Notes: a model not told the origin generated them from the letters alone. Numbered from the stretch's first letter, positions 44,421 through 53,951 are shown. The stretch: DNA of 64,000 nt from Phycisphaerales bacterium (GCA_020852515.1 JADZAS010000013.1:62001-126000), one strand, 5' to 3'. A program made the numbers and translations.

Positions 44421-45539
44421 ATGGCGGCAATCCAAATCTGCTCGCGCGCGGCGCGAGCCATCGGGACACTTCTGCGCGACCGTCTCACGCCCGCTACCGC
44501 ATGCGCGGCCCTGCTGGCGGCGACGGGTTCGGCGGCGGGGCAACTCTTTGTCGGCCTGGAGGGCTCCGCGCCGCCGACCCGCTCGACCGATCTCTCCGGC
44601 TTTCCAAATGTGGTGTGGGACGACCACTTCGCCTTTGACGTGAGCGGCGCCGCCGCGTCGCCCGATGGCACGCTCTACCTGTGCAACGGCGCCTTCACGA
44701 CGAAGTTGTACACCTCGACCCTGAACGGGCCGCCGGTGCTCCGCGCCACGCTCGATACCGACATGCACGCCCTGGCCTTCGGCCGCGGCCGGCTTTATGG
44801 CTACTCCAACTTCGCCGCGATCAAGGGCATCTACGAAATCGACATCAACACGGGTGTCTGCACGCTGGTGCTCGACGTCTACACGAACACCGGCTTCCGG
44901 TACTTCGGCCTCGACTACAACCCCGCTGATGATCTTTTCTACGGCTACACCGAGTACGGCGACAGCGGGTTGTATTCGATCAACATCGACACGGGCGCAC
45001 AGACGAAAGTCGTCGGACCGATCCCGGCGTCCAACTCGCAGGGCCGCGGCCTCGCCGTGGGCCGCAACACCGTTTACATCACCGCCACGCGCGGCGACGA
45101 CGGCATCCCGCAATACGCCTACGACCTTTCGCAAGGGCCCAACGGCACCTGGGTCGCATTCACACAGCCGTACCCGAACGACCACGCCACAGGCGGCGCG
45201 GCGTATATCCCGCGAGCCGGGTACGACATCGCGCTGCATCTGACGGGCGAGTGCCCCGGCCAGTTGCGCGCCGCCGTCACCGGCGCCACGCCCGGCGGGC
45301 GCGTCGCGTTCATCTACGCGCGCGGAGCGGGCTCAGTGCGCATTCCGAACGGGCCCTGCACCGGCACGCAGCTGGGTCTCGATGCCAGCGCGACACTCGC
45401 GGCGCTGCTGACGGCCGATGGTGGCGGAAACGCGGCGCTGATGCGCAGCGTGGGGGCAAATCTCTGCGGCGGGGCCGTGCTGCTTCAGACGTTGGATGCC
45501 ACTACCTGCACACCGTCGAACGTGGCGGCCACGCCGTAG
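44421..45539 (+). CDS. Exported beta-propeller-like protein with shared C-terminal module
   Basis: This 372-residue protein has an N-terminal signal region (ACAALLAATGSAAGQ). Residues about 45-270 are repeats of the type GTLYLCNGAFTTKLYTSTLN, GRGRLYGYSNFAAIKGIYEI and PADDLFYGYTEYGDSGLYSI, which fit a beta-propeller. Residues about 272-372 carry the shared module: LTGECPGQLRAAVTGATPGG, VAFIYARGAGSVRIPNGPCT, GTQLGLD, CGGAVLLQTLDATTCTPSNV. An extracellular role is inferred. It is convergent with the zinc-ribbon membrane protein (12 bp between). Confidence 0.85.
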   Translation: MAAIQICSRAARAIGTLLRDRLTPATACAALLAATGSAAGQLFVGLEGSAPPTRSTDLSGFPNVVWDDHFAFDVSGAAASPDGTLYLCNGAFTTKLYTSTLNGPPVLRATLDTDMHALAFGRGRLYGYSNFAAIKGIYEIDINTGVCTLVLDVYTNTGFRYFGLDYNPADDLFYGYTEYGDSGLYSINIDTGAQTKVVGPIPASNSQGRGLAVGRNTVYITATRGDDGIPQYAYDLSQGPNGTWVAFTQPYPNDHATGGAAYIPRAGYDIALHLTGECPGQLRAAVTGATPGGRVAFIYARGAGSVRIPNGPCTGTQLGLDASATLAALLTADGGGNAALMRSVGANLCGGAVLLQTLDATTCTPSNVAATP

Positions 45540-45551
45540 CGCCTCGCGCGG

Positions 45552-47174
45552 CTACTGAGTGACTTCGATGGTGTGAGTGAGATCGACGGGGATGACGCGG
45601 ATTTCATCGCCGGGCAGCACCGGCGTGTCATCGGCCTTCCAGTCCAGCGTGTATCCGAAACCGCTGGCGCTGGGCCGGATGACGATGAACGCCGTGAAGT
45701 GAATCGTGTGCCGGCCGGGCTTGTCCCACTTGAGAATCGCAACCGGCGGCACGCGGTCGTTCTGCGGGATGCCGACCAGACGGTCGCGCACCAGATAGCC
45801 GCGTATCCGCGTATCAAACTCGGTGTCCATCCTCCACTTGCCTTCCATTCCGTGGAAGGTCTCATGATCATCGGTGCGAAAGCCTGCGACGGCCACTTCG
45901 GCGCGCCACGACGACTTGCCGCTCAACCGGCGTGCGCCCTCGACGGCCACCGTGCACTCCTCGCCGACTCTTGCGCTTTCTGGCCCGTCGAGTCGAAGGG
46001 CCAGCGCTTCTCTGAAGAAGCGCTCCGTAAGTTCAGCCGGTAGGGTTCCGGCGCTGATCTGGCTTTCGATCCACGCCGCGCCGTCAGTGGCGGAGAAATA
46101 CGACACTTCGAGCCGTTGATCGAGAAGCAACTCGGCCAGGCGGTCGCGCTGCTCGGGCGCCAGCGTGCGGTTGCCGAGTTCGACCCAGTCAGCGGCGCCG
46201 CCTGCGGTTGATGAGCCGAGGGTGGCAATCAGCGCTGAGGTTGGGGTCGCGCTCGCGAACCACGCGGATATCGGTCCGGTCTGCGAGGCCTGGAATCCGG
46301 ACATTCCCAGCACGAGCAGGATGGCGCCGGCGACGAGCAGCGGCGGCTTGGAGGAGATCGTGCCGCGCACGGTTCCACCCGGGGCATTCCACGCAGCACC
46401 GCATTCAGGGCACAAGGATGTCGCGCTTTCCTGCGACACCGCCCGTTCGTACTCGCACCGGGCGCAGTGAGGCTCGCTTCCGCGGCGTTGCTTGCCGCCC
46501 AGCGCGAGGCAGATCGCGCCAGTGGCGACTATCCACATGAACGGCGCAAAGCGCAGCGCTTCCAGTCGATAAGAAGGGATCACCAGCGCCAGCACGCCGC
46601 AATACACCAGGGTCATCAGCAACGGCACAGTGGTAAAGGCAAGTACAGGATGGCGCTGGATCCACTCACGGTGCCGTCCCATGACGTCCCAACGCCGGCG
46701 CTCATGTCGTCGCCGTTGCTCGGCCAGCGTTCGCCACGAGGCCATGCGCGCGAGGCCGAATTGCTCCCAGAACTGCCGAAGTTCAGTGCGGGGCCAGACG
46801 GCGTGTCCCTTCGGGCATTGCACGTTGTCACCGCCTGCGTGCTCCATCGTGCTCAGGCACTTCGGGCACACCATGGCGTCGAACTCGGGCACGCGATGGA
46901 GAATCCGCCACTCGCGAAGCGCCTGTCGAATTGAAAAGATCGCGATTGCTCCGTTGAGCGCCACCGGGACGATCACCGACCATCGGATGGCTGAGAACAT
47001 CCTGGATACGTCGCGCGGCTGCCCAGAGACGCCTGGCAACGAGTCCATCATGCGCGACGTCATGATGATCAGGAAGGCGACGAACAGGACGAGTGCGACG
47101 GTCAGCGCCGCCATGATCCAGGCGAGGCGCTTCTGCTTCTTGACCCACAAATTGTCCGTCCGGTCCCAGGCCAT
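45552..47174 (-). CDS. Multi-pass membrane protein with zinc ribbons
   Basis: This 540-residue protein starts at ATG 47174; the frame could extend to 47237, but TACAGT at 47186-47181 lies 6 nt before ATG 47174, so a leaderless start is likely. Two membrane segments (IMAALTVALVLFVAFLIIM and WSVIVPVALNGAIAIF) are followed by the ribbon CPKCLSTMEHAGGDNVQCPKGH, two more membrane segments, a second ribbon HCARCEYERA...CPECGAAW, a fifth membrane segment and an exported beta-rich C-terminal half. The function is unknown. Similar ribbons occur in the proteins at 15879 and 47236. Confidence 0.75.
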   Translation of the reverse strand: MAWDRTDNLWVKKQKRLAWIMAALTVALVLFVAFLIIMTSRMMDSLPGVSGQPRDVSRMFSAIRWSVIVPVALNGAIAIFSIRQALREWRILHRVPEFDAMVCPKCLSTMEHAGGDNVQCPKGHAVWPRTELRQFWEQFGLARMASWRTLAEQRRRHERRRWDVMGRHREWIQRHPVLAFTTVPLLMTLVYCGVLALVIPSYRLEALRFAPFMWIVATGAICLALGGKQRRGSEPHCARCEYERAVSQESATSLCPECGAAWNAPGGTVRGTISSKPPLLVAGAILLVLGMSGFQASQTGPISAWFASATPTSALIATLGSSTAGGAADWVELGNRTLAPEQRDRLAELLLDQRLEVSYFSATDGAAWIESQISAGTLPAELTERFFREALALRLDGPESARVGEECTVAVEGARRLSGKSSWRAEVAVAGFRTDDHETFHGMEGKWRMDTEFDTRIRGYLVRDRLVGIPQNDRVPPVAILKWDKPGRHTIHFTAFIVIRPSASGFGYTLDWKADDTPVLPGDEIRVIPVDLTHTIEVTQ

Positions 47175-47235
47175 CGACCAACTGTAGAACGCCACTCCCG
47201 CCCGGCGTGGCTCGACGGCACCTAACATGGGACAC

Positions 47236-47802
47236 ATGGCCGATCGCCCTGCGCTGCAATCCTCTTCGCCGAACCTGCGCCAGCCGTGCCCGCATTGTGG
47301 CTACGACATTCCGCCGGGCGCGATGTTCTGCCCGCACTGCACGCGGCGGGTGCTGGCCTACGAGTATTGCTCGGAGTGCCGAGAGCCGGTGTCGATCGAC
47401 GCGAAGTACTGCCCCTACTGCAGCCAGCGCATTCGCCACGCCCGACCCGATTCCGCCGCGCCGACCATCGATGCGAACATCGAAATCCGCGCTTCGCGCC
47501 TCGGGTGCTTTCTCACGACGGGGAGTCTGACGGCCCTGTTTCATCCGCCGGTCATTCACGCGGCCGGCGATCGCGTGCGGATGACGAGTTGGTCGATGCT
47601 CGGCCTGCGCATCCACGACCAGGAAATCCGCATCGAGCGCATCGCCTCGGTGCGCACGACCAAGGGCATCTTCTGGGATGCGCTGATCATCGAAACCTTC
47701 GGCGGCACGCTGGATGAGATCGGCCAGCGCGGCCTGCGCAAGAGCGACGCGAGGCGCTTGGCCTCCATCATCAAGGCCGCACTTACTGACGGAAGCAAGT
47801 AG
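47236..47802 (+). CDS. Double zinc-ribbon and PH-like domain protein
   Basis: This 188-residue protein has four CxxC knuckles in residues about 15-65 (CPHCGYDI, CPHCTRRV, CSECREPV, CPYCSQRI), a double zinc ribbon. Residues about 80-185 look like a bacterial PH domain (VIHAAGDRVRMTSWSMLG, IRIERIASVRTTKGIFWD, LRKSDARRLASIIKAAL). An upstream ATG (47227) exists, but TAACAT at 47223-47228 suggests that ATG 47236 is the leaderless start. It is divergent from the membrane protein at 47174 with only 61 bp between, and the next gene starts 2 bp after its stop. Confidence 0.78.
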   Translation: MADRPALQSSSPNLRQPCPHCGYDIPPGAMFCPHCTRRVLAYEYCSECREPVSIDAKYCPYCSQRIRHARPDSAAPTIDANIEIRASRLGCFLTTGSLTALFHPPVIHAAGDRVRMTSWSMLGLRIHDQEIRIERIASVRTTKGIFWDALIIETFGGTLDEIGQRGLRKSDARRLASIIKAALTDGSK

Positions 47803-47804
47803 TC

Positions 47805-49223
47805 ATGCGAAACGAACACGTGTGTAATGCGACTCCTCGTGCCTCGGTGATCGCCATGGCGCTGAGCGCATCGACCATCGCAGCGCCCCCGCAGCGCGCG
47901 GAGACCACGCGCGGGCCGGTCGTATTGGCCGCCACGGAACTCTCGTCCCCGGCAGGTCCCGGCGCCATGGCCCCGCACGTCGCGGAAGATCCCGCCGGGG
48001 GAATCTGGCTCACCTGGCTCGAACCCATCGCCGCGCCGCCACCCGGGGAACCCGGCAGCGCCAAGCCTGAAGCAGCACCGGAACCTCAGCGGCTGTGGTC
48101 CCTGCGGACCGCCCACCTCGATGCGCACTCGAACTGGTCGCCGGCGTCAACCATCGCCGCGGGCAGCGAGTTTTTCGCCAACTGGGCCGACACGCCCGGC
48201 GTCACGCCCGCCCCCGGCGGCGCGCTCTACGCCCACTTCCTCGAACGCATCGACAGCAGTTCGCCCTACGCCTATGGCGTCGTCCTGATTCGCAGCGACG
48301 ATCGCGGCGGCTCGTGGCTTCGCCTCGGAACGGCTCACACCGATCACCGCCCCGTCGAGCACGGTTTTGTCTCGACTCTCTCCGGCCCGGATCGGCTTTC
48401 CATGGTGTGGCTCGACGGCCGCGCCATGACGGGAGATGGACACGGCGAGGAGGCGGCCGGCGACATGGCGCTCATGGCGCGCACCATTGTGCCGGGGCAG
48501 GAACACCTCGTGGATGAAGTCCCCCTCGATCCGCGCACCTGCGAATGCTGCAACACCGGCATGGCGATGACCTCGCGCGGCCCCATCGTCGTCTACCGCG
48601 ATCGCGGCGATGACGAGCGGCGCGACATCTCCTGCGTGCGCCTGGTTGACGGCAAGTGGACCGAACCGCGCGATGTCGCGCGCGATGGGTGGATTCTGCC
48701 AGGCTGCCCGGTCAACGGCCCGGCCGTCGCCGCCTCAGGCGGAACGGTCCTCGTGGCCTGGTACACGGCGGCCGACGGGGGAGCTCTCATCAAGGCGGCC
48801 CTCTCGACCGACTGCGGCGAGACGTTCCGCGAGCCGATCGTGATAGCGGATGAACTCGGAGCCGAGCGCCGTACGCCGCACGGCCGCGTCGCCGCGGTCA
48901 TCGATCCCGATCGCCGCGCGGCGTATGTCCTGTGGCTCGGCGATGCGGGTCCTGACGAGGCGGCGGATCTGCCTCTGGCTGCGACACGCGATGCCGCGGA
49001 GCCGGGTTACGCGAAGACGCCAGCCGGGGCGCTGCGACTGACCGGCATCGACCTCGATACGCAGGCCGTCGGATCGTCGCGGACGATCGCGCTGGCCGAC
49101 GCCTCGCGCAGCGGCGGCTTCCCGCGCATCGCCCGACTTGACTGGGACCGTTTGTTCACCGCGTGGACGGACACCACCTCGGGGCGCCAGGTGCGCACCG
49201 CCATAGTTTCTCTGGACGACTGA
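47805..49223 (+). CDS. Exported BNR-repeat (sialidase-like) protein
   Basis: This 472-residue protein has a signal-like N terminus (IAMALSASTIAAPP). The body contains sialidase-type Asp-box/BNR motifs: RSDDRGGSWLRLG and STDCGETFREPIVIADEL, within repeated strands (GPDRLSMVWLDGRAMTGDGH, GGTVLVAWYTAADGG). It also has a CECCNTG cluster. The six-bladed propeller of BNR proteins often binds sugars or peptides; catalytic sialidase residues were not identified, so enzyme activity should not be assumed. It begins 2 bp after the zinc-ribbon gene and is probably cotranscribed. Confidence 0.8.
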   Translation: MRNEHVCNATPRASVIAMALSASTIAAPPQRAETTRGPVVLAATELSSPAGPGAMAPHVAEDPAGGIWLTWLEPIAAPPPGEPGSAKPEAAPEPQRLWSLRTAHLDAHSNWSPASTIAAGSEFFANWADTPGVTPAPGGALYAHFLERIDSSSPYAYGVVLIRSDDRGGSWLRLGTAHTDHRPVEHGFVSTLSGPDRLSMVWLDGRAMTGDGHGEEAAGDMALMARTIVPGQEHLVDEVPLDPRTCECCNTGMAMTSRGPIVVYRDRGDDERRDISCVRLVDGKWTEPRDVARDGWILPGCPVNGPAVAASGGTVLVAWYTAADGGALIKAALSTDCGETFREPIVIADELGAERRTPHGRVAAVIDPDRRAAYVLWLGDAGPDEAADLPLAATRDAAEPGYAKTPAGALRLTGIDLDTQAVGSSRTIALADASRSGGFPRIARLDWDRLFTAWTDTTSGRQVRTAIVSLDD

Positions 49224-49257
49224 TTCAGCACGATCGCCTTCGACTACGATTTACCGC

Positions 49258-49830
49258 ATGAAACTCTACACCCGCACCGGCGACGATGGATCGACAGGGC
49301 TGCACGGCGGCGCCCGCGTGCCCAAGACCGACTCCCGCGTCGAGGCGTACGGGCAATGCGATGAACTCAATGCAGCGCTTGGCCTGGCGCGAAGCGCCGC
49401 TGATGCGATGCATTTCGGGTTGATCGTCGAGTGTCTCGAGGAGTTGCAGCGGCTGCTCTTTGAGATCGGCGCTGATCTCGCTACGCCCTGCGATTCATCA
49501 GCGCGGCGAAAGGTGAGCCCGGTCACCGATGCGGACATCACAAAGCTCGAGCGGTGGATCGATGCGGCCAGCGAGCAGTGCGAGCCGCAGAAGACGTTCG
49601 TCCTGCCCGGCGGAACCGAACTGGCGGCCCGGCTGCACCTCGCACGAACGATCTGCAGGCGCGTCGAGCGGCGCGTCATCGCGCTCGATGAAGCTCGCGG
49701 GGATCGGCCGGCGCCGGATCAGAACGTGATCTACCTCAACCGCGCGGGCGATCTCCTGTTCGCGCTGGCGCGGCTGGCGAACCACCTTGCGGGCGTTTCG
49801 GATGTGCCGTGGCATCCTCGCGGGAAGTAG
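49258..49830 (+). CDS. Cob(I)alamin adenosyltransferase, PduO type
   Basis: This 190-residue cytoplasmic enzyme transfers adenosyl from ATP to cob(I)alamin to form coenzyme B12. MKLYTRTGDDGSTGLHGG is the ATP-binding N terminus; SRVEAYGQCDELNAALGLAR, FVLPGGTELAARLHLARTIC and RRVERRVIALDE with VIYLNRAGDLLFALARLAN are typical of the PduO/CobA2 family. Length is normal. TACGAT at 49245-49250 lies 7 nt before the start without a Shine-Dalgarno sequence. No other cobalamin genes are adjacent. Confidence 0.95.
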   Translation: MKLYTRTGDDGSTGLHGGARVPKTDSRVEAYGQCDELNAALGLARSAADAMHFGLIVECLEELQRLLFEIGADLATPCDSSARRKVSPVTDADITKLERWIDAASEQCEPQKTFVLPGGTELAARLHLARTICRRVERRVIALDEARGDRPAPDQNVIYLNRAGDLLFALARLANHLAGVSDVPWHPRGK

Positions 49831-49846
49831 CGGGTGTGACGGAACG

Positions 49847-49865
49847 CACCGCTCCGGGCGCGGTG
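49847..49865. terminator. Weak hairpin between convergent genes
   Basis: CACCGC (49847-49852), loop TCCGGGC, GCGGTG (49860-49865) form a 6-bp GC stem between the adenosyltransferase and TPR genes. There is no U-run, so the call is weak. Confidence 0.3.
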
Positions 49866-49884
49866 TCTCCACTCGCACGCCGTG

Positions 49885-50766
49885 TCAGACACCGCCGAGT
49901 TCGGCAAGGCGATTGATGCGATCGGGCTCACTCTCGGCGAGCCAGGGTTCTTTCGAGAGTTCTGTGTGGGCTCTGGCGAACCACGGCTTGGCCTCTTCGG
50001 CGCGGCCGAGTTCGAGCAGACACTCGCCGAGTTCTTCGAAGACGTAGCCGCTGGTCGTGCCGCGCTGTTCCTGCTCGCGAAGCAGTTCGCGCTGGATGTT
50101 GAGCGCCTCATCGAGACGGCGCATGGAGCGCAGACAGCGCGCGACGCACCATCGGGCGATGCCGATCTGCTCCTCGTCCCGCTGTTCGATCCGAGCCGCC
50201 AAGGCTGCTTCAAAGTGAGCCAGAGCCTCGTCGTAACGACCCATGGGGTGGAGCGTCCAGCCGAGGTTGTTGTGCAGCGACCCGGCCCAGCGGCGAGCCC
50301 GGGAACAGGACGACGCCTCGGCCATGGCCAGAGCCTTGAGGTTCCACTGCATCGCCTCGTCGCCGTCGCAGGTGATCGCCACCATGTGCGCTGCATCCAC
50401 CGCGAGATCGTCTTCATCATGGCGCGCGGCGAGTTCGCACGCCTGTTCGAAGAGTGGCCGGGCCCCTTCGCGCTTGCCCGATGAATTGAGCACCCGGCCG
50501 CGCTCGAGCAGCAAGCGCACGCGCACGAATGCCGGCAGGTCGCCCATCGCTTCGACTTCGTCGAGCGTCGCGTTGGCGTCATCAAAGCGGCGCTGCAGGC
50601 CCCGGGCTCGGGCGATCTGTGTCAGGAGCTCAGCCCGCGCGTGCGGGCTGGTCAGTCTGGTCAATTCCTCGACGAATCGCTGCTCGCTTGCTGCCGGATC
50701 GCCGAAGTTCCACATCGGCCGCCAGTCGCGCGAGAACGGGGCATGGTGCTGGTCGGTCATGATCAA
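49885..50766 (-). CDS. Tetratricopeptide-repeat protein
   Basis: This 293-residue soluble protein is almost all helical repeats of the TPR type, for example ALFEQACELAAR-like units, AGSLHNNLGWTLHPMGRYDE followed by ALAHFEAALAA, and EELGECLLELGRAEEAKPWF. No catalytic domain is seen. It starts at ATG 50766 or 50760 and follows a strong terminator, so it has its own promoter. A protein-interaction role is likely. Confidence 0.8.
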   Translation of the reverse strand: MIMTDQHHAPFSRDWRPMWNFGDPAASEQRFVEELTRLTSPHARAELLTQIARARGLQRRFDDANATLDEVEAMGDLPAFVRVRLLLERGRVLNSSGKREGARPLFEQACELAARHDEDDLAVDAAHMVAITCDGDEAMQWNLKALAMAEASSCSRARRWAGSLHNNLGWTLHPMGRYDEALAHFEAALAARIEQRDEEQIGIARWCVARCLRSMRRLDEALNIQRELLREQEQRGTTSGYVFEELGECLLELGRAEEAKPWFARAHTELSKEPWLAESEPDRINRLAELGGV

Positions 50767-50807
50767 CTCGCCCGATTACGATCGTGAAGCGGCGCGCATT
50801 GGAACAG

Positions 50808-50847
50808 ACACGAGCCGGACGGGGCATTCTACCCGTCCGGCTCGTGT
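50808..50847 (-). terminator. 16-bp terminator hairpin after the VWA gene
   Basis: ACACGAGCCGGACGGG (50808-50823), loop GCATTCTA, CCCGTCCGGCTCGTGT (50832-50847) form a perfect 16-bp stem. It lies between the VWA-protein stop (50880) and the TPR gene, both on the minus strand, and should end the sigma factor/VWA transcript. Confidence 0.75.
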
Positions 50848-50879
50848 GCCGGGTCTGCTCTCGCGCCGTATGGGCGGGA

Positions 50880-53330
50880 TCATTCCGACTTCGGATCCAT
50901 GATCTGCTGGGCGCGATCGACGAGTTGCACGAACTGCTGGCGATAGCCCTGCTTGTCGGCGCCTTCGCCGGCGCGGGCCCAGTCCATGACGGCGTTGAAC
51001 GTCGCGCTGCCCTTGTACGCCGAGTCGCGCAGGATCATGCCGTAGGCCGCGACGGCCGCGGCGAACTTGAAGTCACCGCTGGCCGCATCCCACGATTTGC
51101 CTTGGTCGGCCACGGGAAACTCGACGAGCGTGCTCGTGTCGCCGTCGGGCTGCTTGTAGCGGAGTTTGACGGTCAGCAGCTCGCCGCTCGATGTCGCCAG
51201 ATCGGTGAGCACCGCCGGCGCCTGGTAGCGCAGAGGATCGATTGTGGACTCCGCGTGGTCGGGCTGCTCAGCCTCCTGCTGCGCCGCGGCGCCGGCGCCC
51301 TCGGCGCTCTCCAGAGCGTGATCGGCGCCGCCGCGCGACGGCTCGGCCGGCGCGGCCAGCCCCGGCTCAGCCAGTGCCAGCGTTGCCGCTGGTTCAATCT
51401 CGTAGAGCGCCGTCACGCTGTGACCCGCGCCGATCTCGCCGGCGTCCTTGGTGTCATCATTGAAATCCTGCGCCGCCAGCGCGCGGTTCTCGTAGCCGAG
51501 CAGGCGGTACGACTTGACCACGGCCGGGTTGAACTCGACCTGGATCTTCACGTCCTTGGCGATGGTCACGAGCGAGCCGGACATCTGGTCGATCAGAACC
51601 TTCTGCGCCTCTTCGATGGTGTCGATGTAAGCGCACATGCCGTTGCCCTTGTCGGCGAGTTGCTCGAGCATGGCGTCGTTGAGGTTGCCCATGCCGAACC
51701 CGAGCGTGGTGAGGAACACGCCTGACTTGGCCTTGTCTTCGATGAGGCGGATGAGATCACCCTGGCTCGTGACGCCGACGTTGAAGTCGCCGTCGGTGGC
51801 GAGAATGACGCGGTTGACGCCGTCCTTGATGAAATGCTCCTGCGCCACCTGGTAGGCCAGTTCGATGCCGGCCCCGCCGTTGGTCGAGCCGCCGGCGCTG
51901 AGTCGATCGAGCGCGCCGAGGATGGTGTCCCGTTCGGAGACAAACGTCGAATCGAGCACCAGGCCCGACGCCCCGGCGTAGACGACGATCGCCACGCGAT
52001 CATCGACGGTGAGGTTGTCAACGAGGCGCATCAGGCCTTGCTTGACCAGCGGCAACTTGCTCGGCTCGTTCATCGAGCCGGACACATCGAGCAGGAAGAC
52101 GAGATTCGTCGCCGGCCGATCGTCGCGGGGAATCTCCATGCCCTTGATGCCGATGCGCACGAGGCGGTGCTCCGGCTGCCAGGGGCACGCGGCCACTTCG
52201 ACGTTGGCGCGGAACGGGTGATCATCGCCCGGCGAAGGCGCCTCGTAGTCGTAGTCGAAGTAGTTGATCAACTCTTCGAGGCGCACCGAATCGGGCGAAG
52301 GCCGGCGGCCCTCGCGCAGCTGTCGCCGGACCATCGAGTAGGACGCCGTGTCCACGTCGATGGAGAAGGTGGAAAGCGGCGCATCGATCGGGGCGAGGAA
52401 GGTGTTCTCGACGATGGGATTGAAGCGGTCGCGCGAGGCGAGATCGCCGTCGAAGAAGTCTCGCTCGCCCTCCTGAACAGTGCGGCCATAGTAGAGCTGT
52501 TGAGACTCGTCATCATCTTCGCCCGCAAACCTTGCAGGCGCGAGGTTTTGAGTAAGACGTCGTTGGCGCACCTGCGCACGGCTCGTGCTATCGAGCAGCG
52601 AGATCGAGTTGGTCGATGGGCGCAGCGGCTGGTCGCGATTCAGATCACTCCATCGTTGCAGATCCTCAAGTTCCTCCCTCGCTTCAACATACCCGGCAAT
52701 GTACAGCGCATCGTCCTTGGCCTTCTTGAGTTCGGAATCGGGCGCGCCGGCCTGCCAGGGAAACGCAGTCTCAGCCGGCGCATCGGTTGGCTTCACCTCG
52801 TCAACGATGGCGTGCAGTTCTTCGCTCTCGCGGCGGGCGGCCTCCAGTTGCGTACCAAGTTCATTGGACAGGTCGGGCCCCCGACTGTCGCCTGCCGCGC
52901 TCGTCGGCTCCGTCGGCGCGAGCGCATTGTCGCGCGACTCGATGGCGAGTTCGCCGCTGCGACCCCGGCCGCGCATCATCATCGGCAGGGCCACGCCAAG
53001 CAGCAGCACGGCCGCAGCGCCGCTCACGCCGGCGCGCCACCACCACGCGGCGGGCCGGAACGTGCGATCGTCTTCGCCCACGAGCCGCAACGATGGCGCA
53101 TCCTGCGCCCTGGCCCGGATCGCATCGCGCTGCTTGCCCGAGAGCGCCGGGGCCGGCTCACTCATGAGTTCTTCGTGCAATTCGCCCGCGAGGCTGCGGA
53201 TCGCATCCACCTCAGCGCGCAGGTCCTGGCGATCGGCTAGGAGCGACTCAAACTCCGCTCGCTCGGCGTCATCGAGTTCGCCAAGGGCATAAGCGGTCAG
53301 TCGCGGGTCGTTGTTGGTCATGTCGTTCAT
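50880..53330 (-). CDS. YfbK-type VWA protein with anti-sigma-like N terminus
   Basis: This 816-residue protein starts at ATG 53330 behind AGGAACTCTCCC. Residues about 8-75 (DPRLTAYALGELDDAERAEF and on) resemble the cytoplasmic anti-sigma domain that follows ECF sigma genes, without zinc ligands. A membrane helix lies at about 97-119. The exported part has the YfbK N-terminal region (TFSIDVDTASYSMVRRQLRE, RLEELINYFDYDY), a VWA domain with MIDAS Asp415 in FLLDVSGSMNEPSKL, and a DUF3520-like C terminus (LLTVKLRYKQPDG). It lies 39 bp after the ECF sigma gene, so it probably controls that sigma factor from the membrane. Confidence 0.88.
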   Translation of the reverse strand: MNDMTNNDPRLTAYALGELDDAERAEFESLLADRQDLRAEVDAIRSLAGELHEELMSEPAPALSGKQRDAIRARAQDAPSLRLVGEDDRTFRPAAWWWRAGVSGAAAVLLLGVALPMMMRGRGRSGELAIESRDNALAPTEPTSAAGDSRGPDLSNELGTQLEAARRESEELHAIVDEVKPTDAPAETAFPWQAGAPDSELKKAKDDALYIAGYVEAREELEDLQRWSDLNRDQPLRPSTNSISLLDSTSRAQVRQRRLTQNLAPARFAGEDDDESQQLYYGRTVQEGERDFFDGDLASRDRFNPIVENTFLAPIDAPLSTFSIDVDTASYSMVRRQLREGRRPSPDSVRLEELINYFDYDYEAPSPGDDHPFRANVEVAACPWQPEHRLVRIGIKGMEIPRDDRPATNLVFLLDVSGSMNEPSKLPLVKQGLMRLVDNLTVDDRVAIVVYAGASGLVLDSTFVSERDTILGALDRLSAGGSTNGGAGIELAYQVAQEHFIKDGVNRVILATDGDFNVGVTSQGDLIRLIEDKAKSGVFLTTLGFGMGNLNDAMLEQLADKGNGMCAYIDTIEEAQKVLIDQMSGSLVTIAKDVKIQVEFNPAVVKSYRLLGYENRALAAQDFNDDTKDAGEIGAGHSVTALYEIEPAATLALAEPGLAAPAEPSRGGADHALESAEGAGAAAQQEAEQPDHAESTIDPLRYQAPAVLTDLATSSGELLTVKLRYKQPDGDTSTLVEFPVADQGKSWDAASGDFKFAAAVAAYGMILRDSAYKGSATFNAVMDWARAGEGADKQGYRQQFVQLVDRAQQIMDPKSE

Positions 53331-53369
53331 GGGAGAGTTCCTCAGAGCAGAGGCACAAGGCACTTGGGA

Positions 53370-53951
53370 CTAGGCATTAGGGATAGAGGCGCTGCGCTTG
53401 GGGTCCGTCGAGCCCGTCATCCGCTGCCGAAGCGTTTGGATGCCGGTGTGAATGAGCACTCCGACGTGGCTCACCGTGAGGTCCATGATCTCGGCGATCT
53501 CGCGGTAACTCAGGTCGCCCTGGAACTTCAGACGCAGCACCTCGCGCTGCCGCTCGGGCAGGTCGGCCACCATCACCAGCAGACGCGATCGCGCCTCGGG
53601 CTGCTGCGCCTGCTCGCCGGGCTCTTCGCGGGCGCCGTCATCCGAGGCATGTCCGAGCCGGCCGTTGCGATCTGGTGCGTCAGGCAGTGAGGTCTGCATG
53701 CGTTGCTCCTTGCGTATCCGATCCAGCGCCCGGTTGCGGCACACCCGGTAGAGCCACGGCGCCAGATGCCCCTGTACCGACGATCGCTCCTGCTGGATGA
53801 GCCGGACGAAGGCGTCCTGCACGACGTCGCGGGCGGCTTCGAGGTCGCCGTTGAGCAGCCGCACGGTGTAGCGCAGCAGCGGACCTTCATACCGCTCCAG
53901 TGCGTCGCACACCCACTGCTTCTGAGCCGTCGCCGGACTGGAAGAGTCCAT
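53370..53951 (-). CDS. ECF-type RNA polymerase sigma factor
   Basis: This 193-residue protein has sigma-70 region 2 (LLRYTVRLLNGDLEAARDVV, QDAFVRLIQQ, HLAPWLYRVCRNRALDRIRK) and region 4 (LPERQREVLRLKFQGDLSYR, EIAEIMDLTVSHVGVLIHTG), joined by an acidic linker. Region 3 is missing, as in all ECF factors. GGAGG precedes ATG 53951. The next gene encodes a membrane protein with an anti-sigma-like N terminus, a typical pair. Confidence 0.93.
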   Translation of the reverse strand: MDSSSPATAQKQWVCDALERYEGPLLRYTVRLLNGDLEAARDVVQDAFVRLIQQERSSVQGHLAPWLYRVCRNRALDRIRKEQRMQTSLPDAPDRNGRLGHASDDGAREEPGEQAQQPEARSRLLVMVADLPERQREVLRLKFQGDLSYREIAEIMDLTVSHVGVLIHTGIQTLRQRMTGSTDPKRSASIPNA

